Position numbers and translations under genes: made by a program
NCBI GenBank assembly: GCA_002781365.1
Contig: PETN01000073.1
Coordinates: 18,276 to 82,275, forward strand
Length of the DNA stretch: 64,000 bases
Direction of reading: 5' to 3'
Source: Sulfurimonas sp. CG01_land_8_20_14_3_00_36_23
GTDB lineage: Bacteria; Campylobacterota; Campylobacteria; Campylobacterales; Sulfurimonadaceae
Shown here: positions 28,132-36,079 of the stretch, in pieces
Layout of the letters: each line of letters opens with the position of its first letter
Position numbering within the stretch: the first letter of the stretch is position 1
Notes under the pieces: model-generated
What the model was told of the DNA's origin: nothing
Seen by the model: the letters and a program-made list of their open reading frames with translations, nothing else
Databases searched by the model: none

Positions 28132-29079
28132 ATGAATATTTTAGGAATAGACGTATCAAATAAAACATTAGATTGTTGTTTACTCATACAGAATGAGCCT
28201 TATTATCACACTTTTACGAATAATGATGAAGGATTTTACAATCTTTTAAGTCTTTATAATAATTTTAAAGTAAATTCACTCGGTTTTGAATCTACTGGAA
28301 ATTATCATAAAAAGTTAGAGTCATACTTCGTAAACAACGGTGTTTTACCCTATATACTTAAGCCTATATCCGTTTCAAGTTTCCGTAAAGCGTTGGCAAT
28401 ACATGGTAAAACAGACAAAACAGACAGCTATGCTATTGCTCAATTTTTACTAAAAGGCGATTTGACCGAATACTTACATTATCCTACTCGTGATTTTTTC
28501 AAGCCTTTATTATCTTCAATCGTTCTCCTTGATAAGCAAATAAGACAAACCAAAAACTCATTACATGCTATTGATTTATACCCTGAAACTACTTTTATCA
28601 CTGAGGAATTAAAAGACACTTACAAATATTTACAGATTACTAAAGGTCGTATTGAAAAAAAATCAATTGATTTGCTCTTTGAAAATTGCCCTGAGGCTAA
28701 ACTAATTAAAAATGAAATCGGCGGTGTTGGCGACAAGTTACTTCTTTGTCTTATCCCTGCAATATATGATAACTTTGACAAATTCACATTGAAGCAAATA
28801 AATGCTTTTTTTGGTCTTAACCCTTTATCTTTTCAAAGTGGAACTAGCGTATATAAAAAAGAACATATTTCTAAAAAAGGAAATCCGCTCGTTTTAAAAA
28901 TGCTGTATATGGCATCTGTTTCCGCTGTAAGAAATAATGAAATATTAAGAGAAAAATATCTTAGATTAAAAGAAAAGGGCAAACCCTCAAAAGTTGCTCT
29001 TGTTTCTGTCATGTCTCATTTATTAAGAGCGATTGTCATTAAATTATCTCATTACAAAAATAAACCTATAAAAAAATAA
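28132..29079 (+). CDS. IS110-family DEDD recombinase / transposase
   Basis: A 315-residue protein with the two domains of IS110-family enzymes. The N-terminal RuvC-like domain has the DEDD residues Asp7 (GIDVS), Glu53 (GFESTGNY), Asp95 and Asp98 (HGKTDKTDSYAIA). The C-terminal Tnp20 domain has the catalytic serine at about 236 in FQSGTS and the family's ISKKGNPLVLKMLYMASV. Related Piv-type enzymes serve as integrases of filamentous phages in Neisseria and Moraxella, and IS110 enzymes are guided by a bridge RNA. Its place at the end of a phage-like block suggests it integrates the whole element, though a simple IS inserted nearby is possible. Confidence 0.9.
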   Translation: MNILGIDVSNKTLDCCLLIQNEPYYHTFTNNDEGFYNLLSLYNNFKVNSLGFESTGNYHKKLESYFVNNGVLPYILKPISVSSFRKALAIHGKTDKTDSYAIAQFLLKGDLTEYLHYPTRDFFKPLLSSIVLLDKQIRQTKNSLHAIDLYPETTFITEELKDTYKYLQITKGRIEKKSIDLLFENCPEAKLIKNEIGGVGDKLLLCLIPAIYDNFDKFTLKQINAFFGLNPLSFQSGTSVYKKEHISKKGNPLVLKMLYMASVSAVRNNEILREKYLRLKEKGKPSKVALVSVMSHLLRAIVIKLSHYKNKPIKK

Positions 29080-29085
29080 TCTTTT

Positions 29086-29129
29086 AGTGTGCATTCTATC
29101 GGGTGCATACTATAGAGAATTATTCTCTA
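29086..29129 (+). terminator. Two consecutive hairpins after the recombinase gene
   Basis: AGTGTGCA (29086-29093) pairs with TGCATACT (29104-29111), including one G-U pair. The perfect palindrome TAGAGAAT-T-ATTCTCTA follows at 29113-29129. Together they separate the recombinase from the replication genes. They could be a terminator, an operator, or the right end of a shorter IS. Confidence 0.4.
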
Positions 29130-29154
29130 ATAAAACACAAAAGGAAGACCTACA

Positions 29155-29544
29155 ATGGCAAAAGTTAAAGAAGACGAAGTTAAAGATTTCGATTATGTTC
29201 CGAGAACAATTGAAGAGCATAATAACGCTATCCGTATGTATATGGAAAGATACAACACAAATTCTGTGCAAATTGCTGGAACTGTTAGAGAGAAGAGAGA
29301 AGGTTCTGCAAAACCAAAGATTGACAAAAAGACAAACGAGCATATACTACTCGATGGTGTTCCACAGTTCTGGGAACCTTTTCTTTCTGTAACTGTTGCT
29401 TTTGAAGGTGGCGAGATTGATATTAATCTTGATAGAAAAATGTATGAGGACGCTGAAGTAAGCTCACGTTATTTGTTTGAAGGTACTAAAGGTCTCAATT
29501 ATGGTCGAGTACAAGACAAGTTTCATTCAATGACTAAGCTTTAA
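29155..29544 (+). CDS. Small charged protein, candidate ssDNA-binding protein
   Basis: A 129-residue protein with a good ribosome site (AAGGAAG). The middle segment (TNSVQIAGTVREKREG, then PFLSVTVAFEGGEIDINLDRKMYED) looks like alternating strands of an OB-type fold. The position is directly upstream of the replication initiator, where filamentous phages encode their ssDNA-binding protein. No signature proves the function; this is inference from context, size and strand pattern. Confidence 0.5.
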   Translation: MAKVKEDEVKDFDYVPRTIEEHNNAIRMYMERYNTNSVQIAGTVREKREGSAKPKIDKKTNEHILLDGVPQFWEPFLSVTVAFEGGEIDINLDRKMYEDAEVSSRYLFEGTKGLNYGRVQDKFHSMTKL

Positions 29545-29547
29545 AAA

Positions 29548-29826
29548 ATGTATAGTGATTTTGTTGCTTTTGTAGATGGTGGCTCAATAGTTCCTTATTT
29601 CATGGATGATTGCGTTTACATCCCTACTCCTGCTTTAATCACTTTTAAATTTGAATACGATTTCAAGATTTATTATAAGTCTTATAATCGTTATTTTGTA
29701 GGTATCCATTGCTCTAAAACAGTAAGAGAGATTCATGCAGGGGATTTTAAAAGAGTTTTTGCGTTGTATGAAGATAGAAATAAAGAGAAATTGAGTACAC
29801 GCTTTCAGCAGGTATTTGATTTTTAA
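29548..29826 (+). CDS. Hypothetical protein of the element
   Basis: A 92-residue protein 3 bp after the preceding gene, so probably translated by coupling; no ribosome site is obvious. It is rich in aromatic residues (IYYKSYNRYFVG) with predicted beta strands and an acidic/basic C-terminus. I do not recognise a family. It belongs to the early replication block by position. Confidence 0.55.
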   Translation: MYSDFVAFVDGGSIVPYFMDDCVYIPTPALITFKFEYDFKIYYKSYNRYFVGIHCSKTVREIHAGDFKRVFALYEDRNKEKLSTRFQQVFDF

Positions 29827-29911
29827 CATTTCTTTCTTTCTTTATTCCCGTGTGGTTTAACAAGGGGGTATAAGTTGTCAAAAAAATTAAAAGTTCCATA
29901 GGGGAAAACAA

Positions 29912-31345
29912 ATGGTCAATAAGATTTCGCAACATGTAGATACTTTAAAATTTCATTACTACGTGTCAAAAGGTGTAAGTGATGAATCATTTCATTCTTA
30001 TTCTCGTACTGTTGATAGGCTTCTCGCTTTAAAAAAAGAGGCACAAGAAACAAAAAACAATTACGGTGACACAAAAAGCATAAATGCTATATTTGATGAA
30101 CATAAATTTAACGTAATGGCTACATCAATAATGGGTTTCTCTATCTTGTTGCGAAATAATGACTGTTCTATCGCTCTTAGAAAGACAAAAAGTAAAATCA
30201 ATCCTTCTCCAGTTATTAAGGTGGAGTTCCGTGCCGAGTTTCTTGCACGACATGGTTACAGGAAATGTGCTGATATTATAAATAACTTTGTTTCAAAACA
30301 TTTGTTAGATGACTACAAAATCAAAATTAGTGAAATACATCTGGCAACTGATATCCAAGGCTACAATTTTACTCATTTAGATTTCTTCAAGATGAAAACA
30401 AGAGCACGCAAATCTCAAACTCATAATGAAGAGACTGATTATGCAAAAGCTTCAGTTTATGGCGGTGTTACTACATTTACTGGATTTACTTTCGGTGGTG
30501 GCGATTATCATTTACGTATTTACAACAAAACTGTTGAAATTGCAAGGCAAAAAAATAAAGCATTTGCTAAAACATTACTTTGGCAGCACAAAGCAAATTA
30601 TAATCCTGATTTAACTGTTTGGCGAATCGAGATTCAAATAAGACGTTCAAAGCTTAAGAAGTTAATTAATAGTGATAATTCTACGATGGATGATTATGTG
30701 AACGTACTTGCAGGTATCCCCGATTTGTGGAGTAAAGCACTTTCAGATTATACAATCAAAGACATTTCCGATAATGATAGTTTTAATCTGCTCAGAGGCT
30801 ATCGTGTTTTAAAAAATGGTAACAGCAAATTATTGACTAAGAACGCTATTTATGCAATATTTAAGCGTGCTGATTCATTACCATTCTGGGAAGATTTGAA
30901 AATATGGAATGGTCATGGACATAATCCTGTTAATACCGCTTACAAAGTACCTACAGCAGGTTCATTTGATTATGTTTCAAATTCAATCAAAAGTTTATAT
31001 TCAACACTTGCTAAACATTATGGTTCTACAGATACAAAAACAATTTTAAAAGCATTTGAAGAGGCAAACATACAAAACTTGGAGAAGAAACAAATTTCAC
31101 TGCTCGAAGACTGCTTTAACAAGCAACTAGATTGGTTTGAGCGTATAGATTTCATGGCTGATAACGGAGTATTGAGTGTTCCATATTATAAAGACTTGGA
31201 ACGTCATATTATTACTACATTAATACAATCAAATAACGTGATACATGATGTAAATTACAGTAATGACATAAAAGAGCGTGTCGAAGCTAGATTAGCTTTT
31301 CCATGTTCAAACTATGATAAGGTTGAATTATATGCTAACTATTAG
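29912..31345 (+). CDS. Replication initiation protein (Rep_trans / RstA-like)
   Basis: A 477-residue protein preceded by AGGGGA. The N-terminal half has the arrangement of Rep_trans-type initiators of rolling-circle plasmids and of RstA-like filamentous-phage proteins: EIHLATDIQGYNF, then GGDYHLRIYNKTVEIARQKN and VWRIEIQIRRSKLKKL. The tyrosine in RIYNK is the likely DNA-joining residue. The C-terminal half (residues 280-477) is not recognised. It implies rolling-circle replication with a single-stranded intermediate, consistent with the ssDNA-phage reading of the element. Family membership is judged from pattern, not from a search. Confidence 0.7.
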   Translation: MVNKISQHVDTLKFHYYVSKGVSDESFHSYSRTVDRLLALKKEAQETKNNYGDTKSINAIFDEHKFNVMATSIMGFSILLRNNDCSIALRKTKSKINPSPVIKVEFRAEFLARHGYRKCADIINNFVSKHLLDDYKIKISEIHLATDIQGYNFTHLDFFKMKTRARKSQTHNEETDYAKASVYGGVTTFTGFTFGGGDYHLRIYNKTVEIARQKNKAFAKTLLWQHKANYNPDLTVWRIEIQIRRSKLKKLINSDNSTMDDYVNVLAGIPDLWSKALSDYTIKDISDNDSFNLLRGYRVLKNGNSKLLTKNAIYAIFKRADSLPFWEDLKIWNGHGHNPVNTAYKVPTAGSFDYVSNSIKSLYSTLAKHYGSTDTKTILKAFEEANIQNLEKKQISLLEDCFNKQLDWFERIDFMADNGVLSVPYYKDLERHIITTLIQSNNVIHDVNYSNDIKERVEARLAFPCSNYDKVELYANY

Positions 31346-31496
31346 CGAGTTACTTGTATTGCAAGCTATTATAAAACAAGCCGAATCATTGGGAATAAAT
31401 AAAACAAAGGTTGCTTCTGATTCTGAGGTATCTCGAACAAAAGTACATAGAGTTTTTAATAAATATAGGGAGTTAAAAATAAATGTTAGAAAGTGA
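31332..31496 (+). CDS. Small helix-turn-helix protein
   Basis: A 54-residue protein starting at ATG 31332, with AAGG about 12 bp upstream, and overlapping the end of the Rep gene in another frame. The sequence NKTKVASDSEVSRTKVHRVF reads as a helix-turn-helix in which VASDSEVSRTKVHRV would be the DNA-facing part. It is probably a transcriptional regulator of element genes. The start in the longer open frame (31314) lacks a ribosome site. Confidence 0.55.
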   Translation: MLTISELLVLQAIIKQAESLGINKTKVASDSEVSRTKVHRVFNKYRELKINVRK

Positions 31497-31860
31497 TTTT
31501 TGGGAATTTATCGAATATTTTAAACAACAAGAGTTCGATTGTAAGTGTGGTTGTAATACGAACAATATAAGTGAAAAATTAGTAAGGCAACTTAACAATG
31601 CTAGATTTATTTCTGGTTATTCTTTTAAAATAAATAGTGCTTGTCGTTGTGAGAATCATAATGTTTCTGTAGGTGGTAGTCTTGATTCTAGCCATAAAAA
31701 AGGGCTTGCAGTTGATATTGCTGTCGTAAATTCAGATATGAGATACTCTATATTGAGCACTCTTATTGAATGCGGATTTAGTCGAATAGGAATTTATAAA
31801 AATTTCATTCATGTAGATATAGACGATGACAAACCTCAAGATGTCATTTGGTACAAATAA
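31483..31860 (+). CDS. M15-family D-Ala-D-Ala peptidase (phage endolysin type)
   Basis: A 125-residue zinc peptidase of the M15A group, which cuts peptidoglycan cross-links and is common as a phage lysin. The SxHxxGxAxD motif is DSSHKKGLAVD with zinc ligands His71 and Asp78, and the third ligand is His110 in FIHVD. The N-terminal CKCGC, typical of this subfamily, is at residues 20-24. There is no signal peptide, so release would need a membrane-disrupting partner or another route. It overlaps the preceding small regulator by 14 bp. Confidence 0.85.
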   Translation: MLESDFWEFIEYFKQQEFDCKCGCNTNNISEKLVRQLNNARFISGYSFKINSACRCENHNVSVGGSLDSSHKKGLAVDIAVVNSDMRYSILSTLIECGFSRIGIYKNFIHVDIDDDKPQDVIWYK

Positions 31861-31876
31861 AAAAAAGGATTTAAAA

Positions 31877-32074
31877 ATGTGGATACAACTATTAAGATTA
31901 TTAATGCCTTTCGCAATCGATACGATACGCTCGTACGTAAAATCAAGCGATTCAAAACAAGACGATAAAATACTGAGTATTGCTCAAGAGACTGCAAGCT
32001 ATTTAAGTGTTAAAGATAATAACACACTTAGTCTTAATACTGCTGATATTTTACTTAGTGCTAAAATGAAGTGA
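31877..32074 (+). CDS. Small membrane-associated protein of the element
   Basis: A 65-residue protein; ATG 31877 is chosen because AAGGAT lies 8 bases upstream. It starts with a hydrophobic stretch (MWIQLLRLLMPFAIDTIRSYV) followed by a polar helical tail. Directly after the M15 peptidase, a holin-like or membrane-scaffold role is possible. No family is recognised. Confidence 0.5.
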   Translation: MWIQLLRLLMPFAIDTIRSYVKSSDSKQDDKILSIAQETASYLSVKDNNTLSLNTADILLSAKMK

Positions 32075-32078
32075 TAGC

Positions 32079-32636
32079 ATGGCTCTCACAAAAAATATAA
32101 CTGAGATTGGAACTGGATATAGTGGCGGTTGGTATAAGGACTATAAAGTAGATTTTCTCTCGTACGGTTCAATAGTTGCCTCTTATAATAGACGTTCTAT
32201 ATCTTACAGTGGGGTTTATATCCCCTCATTGTCTGACATTACAATTGAAGCCGATAATGTAATCCAAAATACCGAATGTGTTGATTTTAGTAATAATTTA
32301 TCTACTTGTAAATTAAATTATTCAATTAACAATTATCGTCTCTCAAATATTACTAGCGTAACAACAACAACTGGCGAAATATTGGGAGCTTATATAAATT
32401 CTGATTCTGTTGCCACAAACGCTTTAATGAGTGAACAACGACACAATTATGAGAATGGGTATATTATTGAAAAATTCAACTCTACTGTAATGAAAGTTTT
32501 ATTTATAGATGGCAAACTAGTCTGTACTCAATACACAAACTTATCTTATGAATCAACTTTTACATATCATGCTTTGTTTTTAAGTTATTTTATTACAAAC
32601 GTGGTCGAGCCTTGTTGCTTAGACTCAATACCATAA
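32079..32636 (+). CDS. Beta-rich hypothetical protein, possible virion component
   Basis: A 185-residue protein rich in Ser, Thr, Tyr and Asn with predicted beta strands throughout and four cysteines. It has no signal peptide or membrane helix. It sits 4 bp after the preceding gene at the head of a tightly packed five-gene run. Composition and position suggest a minor virion or adsorption protein, but there is no recognised domain. Confidence 0.5.
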   Translation: MALTKNITEIGTGYSGGWYKDYKVDFLSYGSIVASYNRRSISYSGVYIPSLSDITIEADNVIQNTECVDFSNNLSTCKLNYSINNYRLSNITSVTTTTGEILGAYINSDSVATNALMSEQRHNYENGYIIEKFNSTVMKVLFIDGKLVCTQYTNLSYESTFTYHALFLSYFITNVVEPCCLDSIP

Positions 32637-32650
32637 AGGGGTAAAAAAAT

Positions 32651-32935
32651 ATGACATGTGAACAAAAACTAGATTATCTAATTTCTAAAATTGAAAATAT
32701 TGATTATAATGTGATTGAGGCATATTCTAAAATTACTACAGTCTTAACAATTGTATTAGAAAATCAAACAAAAATTGATTATAACTCTGGGCTCTACGAT
32801 AAAATAACTGCTCTCGCAATCGATATAAATAGTCTCAGGTTGAGTATAGACCCTGTAAGTACATCAACTAGCCCTGATAGTACGGGTTTTATATCTGATA
32901 TTCAAGCTATTAAAACTTTCTTAGGATTAGCATAA
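32651..32935 (+). CDS. Hypothetical small helical protein
   Basis: A 94-residue protein with a strong ribosome site (AAAGGGG). The N-terminal 60 residues are helical with a moderately hydrophobic centre (ITTVLTIVLENQTKID); the rest is Ser/Thr-rich linker plus a short helix (IQAIKTFLGLA). Its stop overlaps the next ATG (TAATG). Function unknown; probably part of the morphogenesis run. Confidence 0.5.
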   Translation: MTCEQKLDYLISKIENIDYNVIEAYSKITTVLTIVLENQTKIDYNSGLYDKITALAIDINSLRLSIDPVSTSTSPDSTGFISDIQAIKTFLGLA

Positions 32936-34062
32936 TGGTAGCAGGTGTTATTCCTTACCTTCCAACTTTATGGAACGCTCTAACTGGTTTTACAATTGCT
33001 TCATCCGTTCTTGCATTCTCTTCTCAAAATAGCGTAAGTGGTCTTGTTGATTCCTTGCATTCGGGGTTAGACAAAGATGAAATTGATAGAATTACTAATA
33101 AACAAGAATTTATTAACTCAATGCTCGGTGTTAAGCCTGTAGTTAAAGAAACTGCAAACGTATCGAATCCTTCTCCAGTTACTCTGCCTGATTATCTCTT
33201 GCAAAATAATGAGTTAATAAATATTCTAGCAGTGCATACTCAGAATCAAGTAACGCAACTTGAACATCAAAATGATATACAAACTGAAATGTTAAAGGCT
33301 ACTGCAAAAAGTGCCGAACACTTTGATACATTAACTAGTATTCTTAATACAACGCTTCCTGCACTAGTTGTTCAAATGCAACAGCTCGCCAAAGTTACTG
33401 GTGTGTTAACTATGACTAGCGATATAGAAGTCGCCTATAAAGAAGTGGAACTTGCAAACCATGAACAACTTATTACTACTCTGCAAAACTTGAATCTTGC
33501 TTTAACTGTTCCTCCCGATTCTTTTGCTGTGAATAACACTGTTAATGTTCCTGATACTTCATTGGCTATAGGTGCGTTAATTGAATCTACGAATCAAAAT
33601 ACTTTAACGCTTCAATCAATTAGCGAAAATTTAGTAAATGTCTCAAACAATGCAAGCACTCAAAAGATTCTTGCAGATTATAAAATTACTGCTCAAACGC
33701 AAACTAGAATCGATGGAACTACTTATGCAAATATTAGTCCGATTGAGATTGAGACACAAACCAATATTGCTTTGGCTGAGGCAAAAATGAAAGAAAAGGA
33801 AATTGCAGATTATCAGACCACTGCAATTGATATAAAAAATTTAGATGGGAATATCGTGGCAAGCGTTAAGCCAATGGAAGCTCATGCTATTAAGAATATA
33901 ACTATAGCAAAAAACCAAACCGACGAAATGGAGTATACAATACCTCAAGATTTACTTGATGATTTGTTTGATATTCCAGCCCTTCCAACTTATAATCTTC
34001 TCGATTGGGAATCGCAAAAAACTTACTGCGATAATTATGCAGGAATAGGAGTAACAATTTAA
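32935..34062 (+). CDS. Large membrane-anchored, coiled-coil rich element protein
   Basis: A 375-residue protein, the largest of the morphogenesis run. A hydrophobic N-terminal segment (residues 1-28, GVIPYLPTLWNALTGFTIAS) can act as an anchor. Long helical stretches follow (residues 75-190), then an internally repetitive part in which TTYANISPIEIETQTNIALAEAK is echoed by NIVASVKPMEAHAIKNITIAK (compare NISPIE and SVKPME). Start and stop overlap both neighbours as TAATG. It could be a pilot, spike or membrane-pore protein of a small virus. No ATP-binding motif is present. Confidence 0.5.
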   Translation: MVAGVIPYLPTLWNALTGFTIASSVLAFSSQNSVSGLVDSLHSGLDKDEIDRITNKQEFINSMLGVKPVVKETANVSNPSPVTLPDYLLQNNELINILAVHTQNQVTQLEHQNDIQTEMLKATAKSAEHFDTLTSILNTTLPALVVQMQQLAKVTGVLTMTSDIEVAYKEVELANHEQLITTLQNLNLALTVPPDSFAVNNTVNVPDTSLAIGALIESTNQNTLTLQSISENLVNVSNNASTQKILADYKITAQTQTRIDGTTYANISPIEIETQTNIALAEAKMKEKEIADYQTTAIDIKNLDGNIVASVKPMEAHAIKNITIAKNQTDEMEYTIPQDLLDDLFDIPALPTYNLLDWESQKTYCDNYAGIGVTI

Positions 34063-34841
34063 TGGAAACAACTGTAAACACTTTTAGCTCAAAGGCTTCC
34101 ACTACTTTAACTACTGGTATAGCATACGGTGTTAATGAGATGGCTGAGACTGGTATGTCAATGGGTCTATCAAACGGAAGGCGGTACGTTGTATCAGGAA
34201 TGACTGCTGATATGGATGATGGAATAATGAAAGAGATGTTACAAGATGGTTTATCCTCTACAATGTCAATGTGGACGGGTGCTGTGATGAGAGCTCAGGA
34301 GTCTGTACTCGAAAAAACAATAGCTGTCGGTGCTGTTGCAGTAGGTGCTTGGTACGGTAAATCAAGGCTAAAAGGTTTTTTAAATGGTAAAGGTAGAAAA
34401 ATGGCTTTACTTGGAAAATTCATTGGGTCAAACAACTCAAAAGCTGAGGAAGCAAGGTTAATAGCTGATTTTTCAAAAATGAACGTTGATAGTATTGCAA
34501 GTTCAAATAATCCTCAGACCCACAATGCTACTATTCAGAATAAACAACAATTTGAAAATCTTCAAGTTAACAAAGAAGGTGTGCGTTCTCAACTCGCTAG
34601 ACTTCAAACGGATGGTATGAGGGATACCTTTGAGATGAAGTTAAAAACATCAAGTTTCTTCAATACGGATAAAACTCTAATTTCAAACATGACTGGAATG
34701 CTCACAGTTACTGATGTAGATATTAAAAAGTTAAACTCACTTTCATCAAGTATGGTAAGTCAAGATTCAAGCGGTAATTGGGTAGGTGGAAATCAAGCTA
34801 TGATTGAGTTATTAAGTGCTTTAAGGTTGCAACGTGCCTGA
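34062..34841 (+). CDS. Element protein with one predicted membrane helix
   Basis: A 259-residue protein coupled to the preceding gene (TAATG). It has one hydrophobic, glycine/alanine-rich segment (TIAVGAVAVGAWYG, about residues 88-101) followed at once by basic residues (KSRLKGFLNGKGRKM), a membrane-insertion signature. The C-terminal half is polar and helical. The GKGRK stretch is not a Walker motif. Likely part of the virion or assembly machinery; family unknown. Confidence 0.5.
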   Translation: METTVNTFSSKASTTLTTGIAYGVNEMAETGMSMGLSNGRRYVVSGMTADMDDGIMKEMLQDGLSSTMSMWTGAVMRAQESVLEKTIAVGAVAVGAWYGKSRLKGFLNGKGRKMALLGKFIGSNNSKAEEARLIADFSKMNVDSIASSNNPQTHNATIQNKQQFENLQVNKEGVRSQLARLQTDGMRDTFEMKLKTSSFFNTDKTLISNMTGMLTVTDVDIKKLNSLSSSMVSQDSSGNWVGGNQAMIELLSALRLQRA

Positions 34842-34880
34842 AATTACTATAATTTTAAAATTAAGTTAGGAGTTTATTAT

Positions 34881-35210
34881 ATGAAATTTTTATTTTTAAT
34901 TGTTCCCGTTTTATTGTCTGCTGTTGATTATTCTACTCTATATAGTGAACGTGGAAAGGGTTATGAGGATTCACATGTAACTATTAGGGGAAAGTTCAAT
35001 AGTTATTCGTGTAACAAATCACGTCGTTCAATAGATAACTATTGCAATGTAGCTTTAAGTGTATATGATGGTGATAAATATCTTAATCGTGTAGTTTTGC
35101 AAGTTGGCACTACTTACGAATCAGATTTAAAAGATTCTAAGAGAGATGATTTATTTTCGTTTGGTTGCACGTACAAAGGAAGTCTAAACAATTTTAAGGA
35201 TTGCAACTGA
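34881..35210 (+). CDS. Secreted small cysteine-containing protein
   Basis: A 109-residue protein with ribosome site AGGAGT and a clear signal peptide (MKFLFLIVPVLLSAVDYS). The mature part is beta-rich with four cysteines (SYSCNKS, NYCNVA, FGCTYKG and the penultimate Cys), suggesting two periplasmic disulfides. It overlaps the following gene by one base. A periplasmic assembly or superinfection-exclusion factor is possible, but nothing identifies it. Confidence 0.55.
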   Translation: MKFLFLIVPVLLSAVDYSTLYSERGKGYEDSHVTIRGKFNSYSCNKSRRSIDNYCNVALSVYDGDKYLNRVVLQVGTTYESDLKDSKRDDLFSFGCTYKGSLNNFKDCN

Positions 35211-35584
35211 TGGCAAACTTATATAATGTAACCATGAAAATAGGTAAGAGAAGTTTCTCTACTAATTTGTACGCTGTAAGTCCTGATAATATCCTGACTT
35301 TTTGCCAAAATAATTTACTAGCGAAAGTAATAAAAATTAGTCAAATTGTTTACGATGTGAGTGATACTGCTTCAGTTCCTGCGGATGATGTGAATTTATA
35401 CAAAAAAACTGTTTATTTTACTGTGAGAAACGACACTGCAAAAAAATCTGCTATTATGCCTTTTCAAACTGTAAAACTAACTAGAACGACCCAAGAGGTT
35501 TTCGATGATATGAAATTGTATTTAGATTTAGATAAAACAAGTTCGATTACTTCAAGCTTGTCTGTTTCCTCATCTACGATATAA
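35210..35584 (+). CDS. Hypothetical beta-rich element protein
   Basis: A 124-residue protein. ATG 35210 (TGATG overlap with the preceding stop, AAGGA 10 bp upstream) is preferred to the in-frame TTG 35201. The sequence is basic at the N-terminus (TMKIGKRSFSTNLY), with alternating hydrophobic strands and a Ser-rich end. No family recognised. It closes the morphogenesis run before the methyltransferase gene. Confidence 0.5.
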   Translation: MANLYNVTMKIGKRSFSTNLYAVSPDNILTFCQNNLLAKVIKISQIVYDVSDTASVPADDVNLYKKTVYFTVRNDTAKKSAIMPFQTVKLTRTTQEVFDDMKLYLDLDKTSSITSSLSVSSSTI

Positions 35585-35602
35585 AAACCTTTAGTTATTG
35601 AA

Positions 35603-36076
35603 ATGCAATTATTACTAAGTTTATTTTCTGGTATAGGTTTATTAGATAAAGCATTCAAAGAAGCAGGTTTCTGTGTTGTATCAGCAGGCGACCTCATACT
35701 AGGTCAAGACATTCGTTACTTTAGAGGTGTAAAAAACAAATTTAATGGAATCATTGGCGGTTCTCCATGTCATGATTTTTCTGGTTTAAAAAGAAATAAA
35801 GGTGATTACTCTTTAGAGATGATTTATGAGTTCCTTCGTGTCGTTTCAGAGTGTGAGCCTGATTGGTTCTTACTTGAAAATGTTAAGGGCGTTCCAAATG
35901 TGACTGCGCTGCTTAACAATGTTGTGACACAACAGGCTAAAGTTGATGTGACTGCGCTGCTTCAATATTCTCATCAAAGAATAGATATAAATCAAGGTTG
36001 GTATGATGATTACTCAAGGCTTCGTCATATACAATTTGGTTCTAAAGATGATTTATATCTTGATATTCCACGTTGA
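35603..36076 (+). CDS. C5-cytosine DNA methyltransferase, N-terminal part (interrupted gene)
   Basis: These 157 residues hold motifs I to VIII of a 5-methylcytosine methyltransferase: SAM-binding LFSGIGLLDKAF (residues 7-18), the catalytic loop GGSPCHDFSG with Cys56, and LLENVKGVP (Glu92-Asn93-Val94). His57 replaces the usual Gln of the PCQ motif. After ENV comes a repetitive stretch with two copies of VTALL, coded by a 17-bp direct repeat. The frame stops at TGA 36074-36076. The continuation with motif X follows two codons later in the same frame, so this is one gene split by a single stop. Confidence 0.8.
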   Translation: MQLLLSLFSGIGLLDKAFKEAGFCVVSAGDLILGQDIRYFRGVKNKFNGIIGGSPCHDFSGLKRNKGDYSLEMIYEFLRVVSECEPDWFLLENVKGVPNVTALLNNVVTQQAKVDVTALLQYSHQRIDINQGWYDDYSRLRHIQFGSKDDLYLDIPR

Positions 36077-36079
36077 ACT

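Noticed and set aside
34377..34400. GKGRK in the 259-residue element protein as a P-loop
   Set aside because: The spacing does not fit GxxxxGK[ST], there is no preceding hydrophobic strand or Walker B, and it follows directly after a membrane helix.
36074..36076. Selenocysteine or programmed read-through at the methyltransferase TGA
   Set aside because: No SECIS-like hairpin directly after the TGA and no reason for Sec at this position. A single CGA-to-TGA change is simpler.
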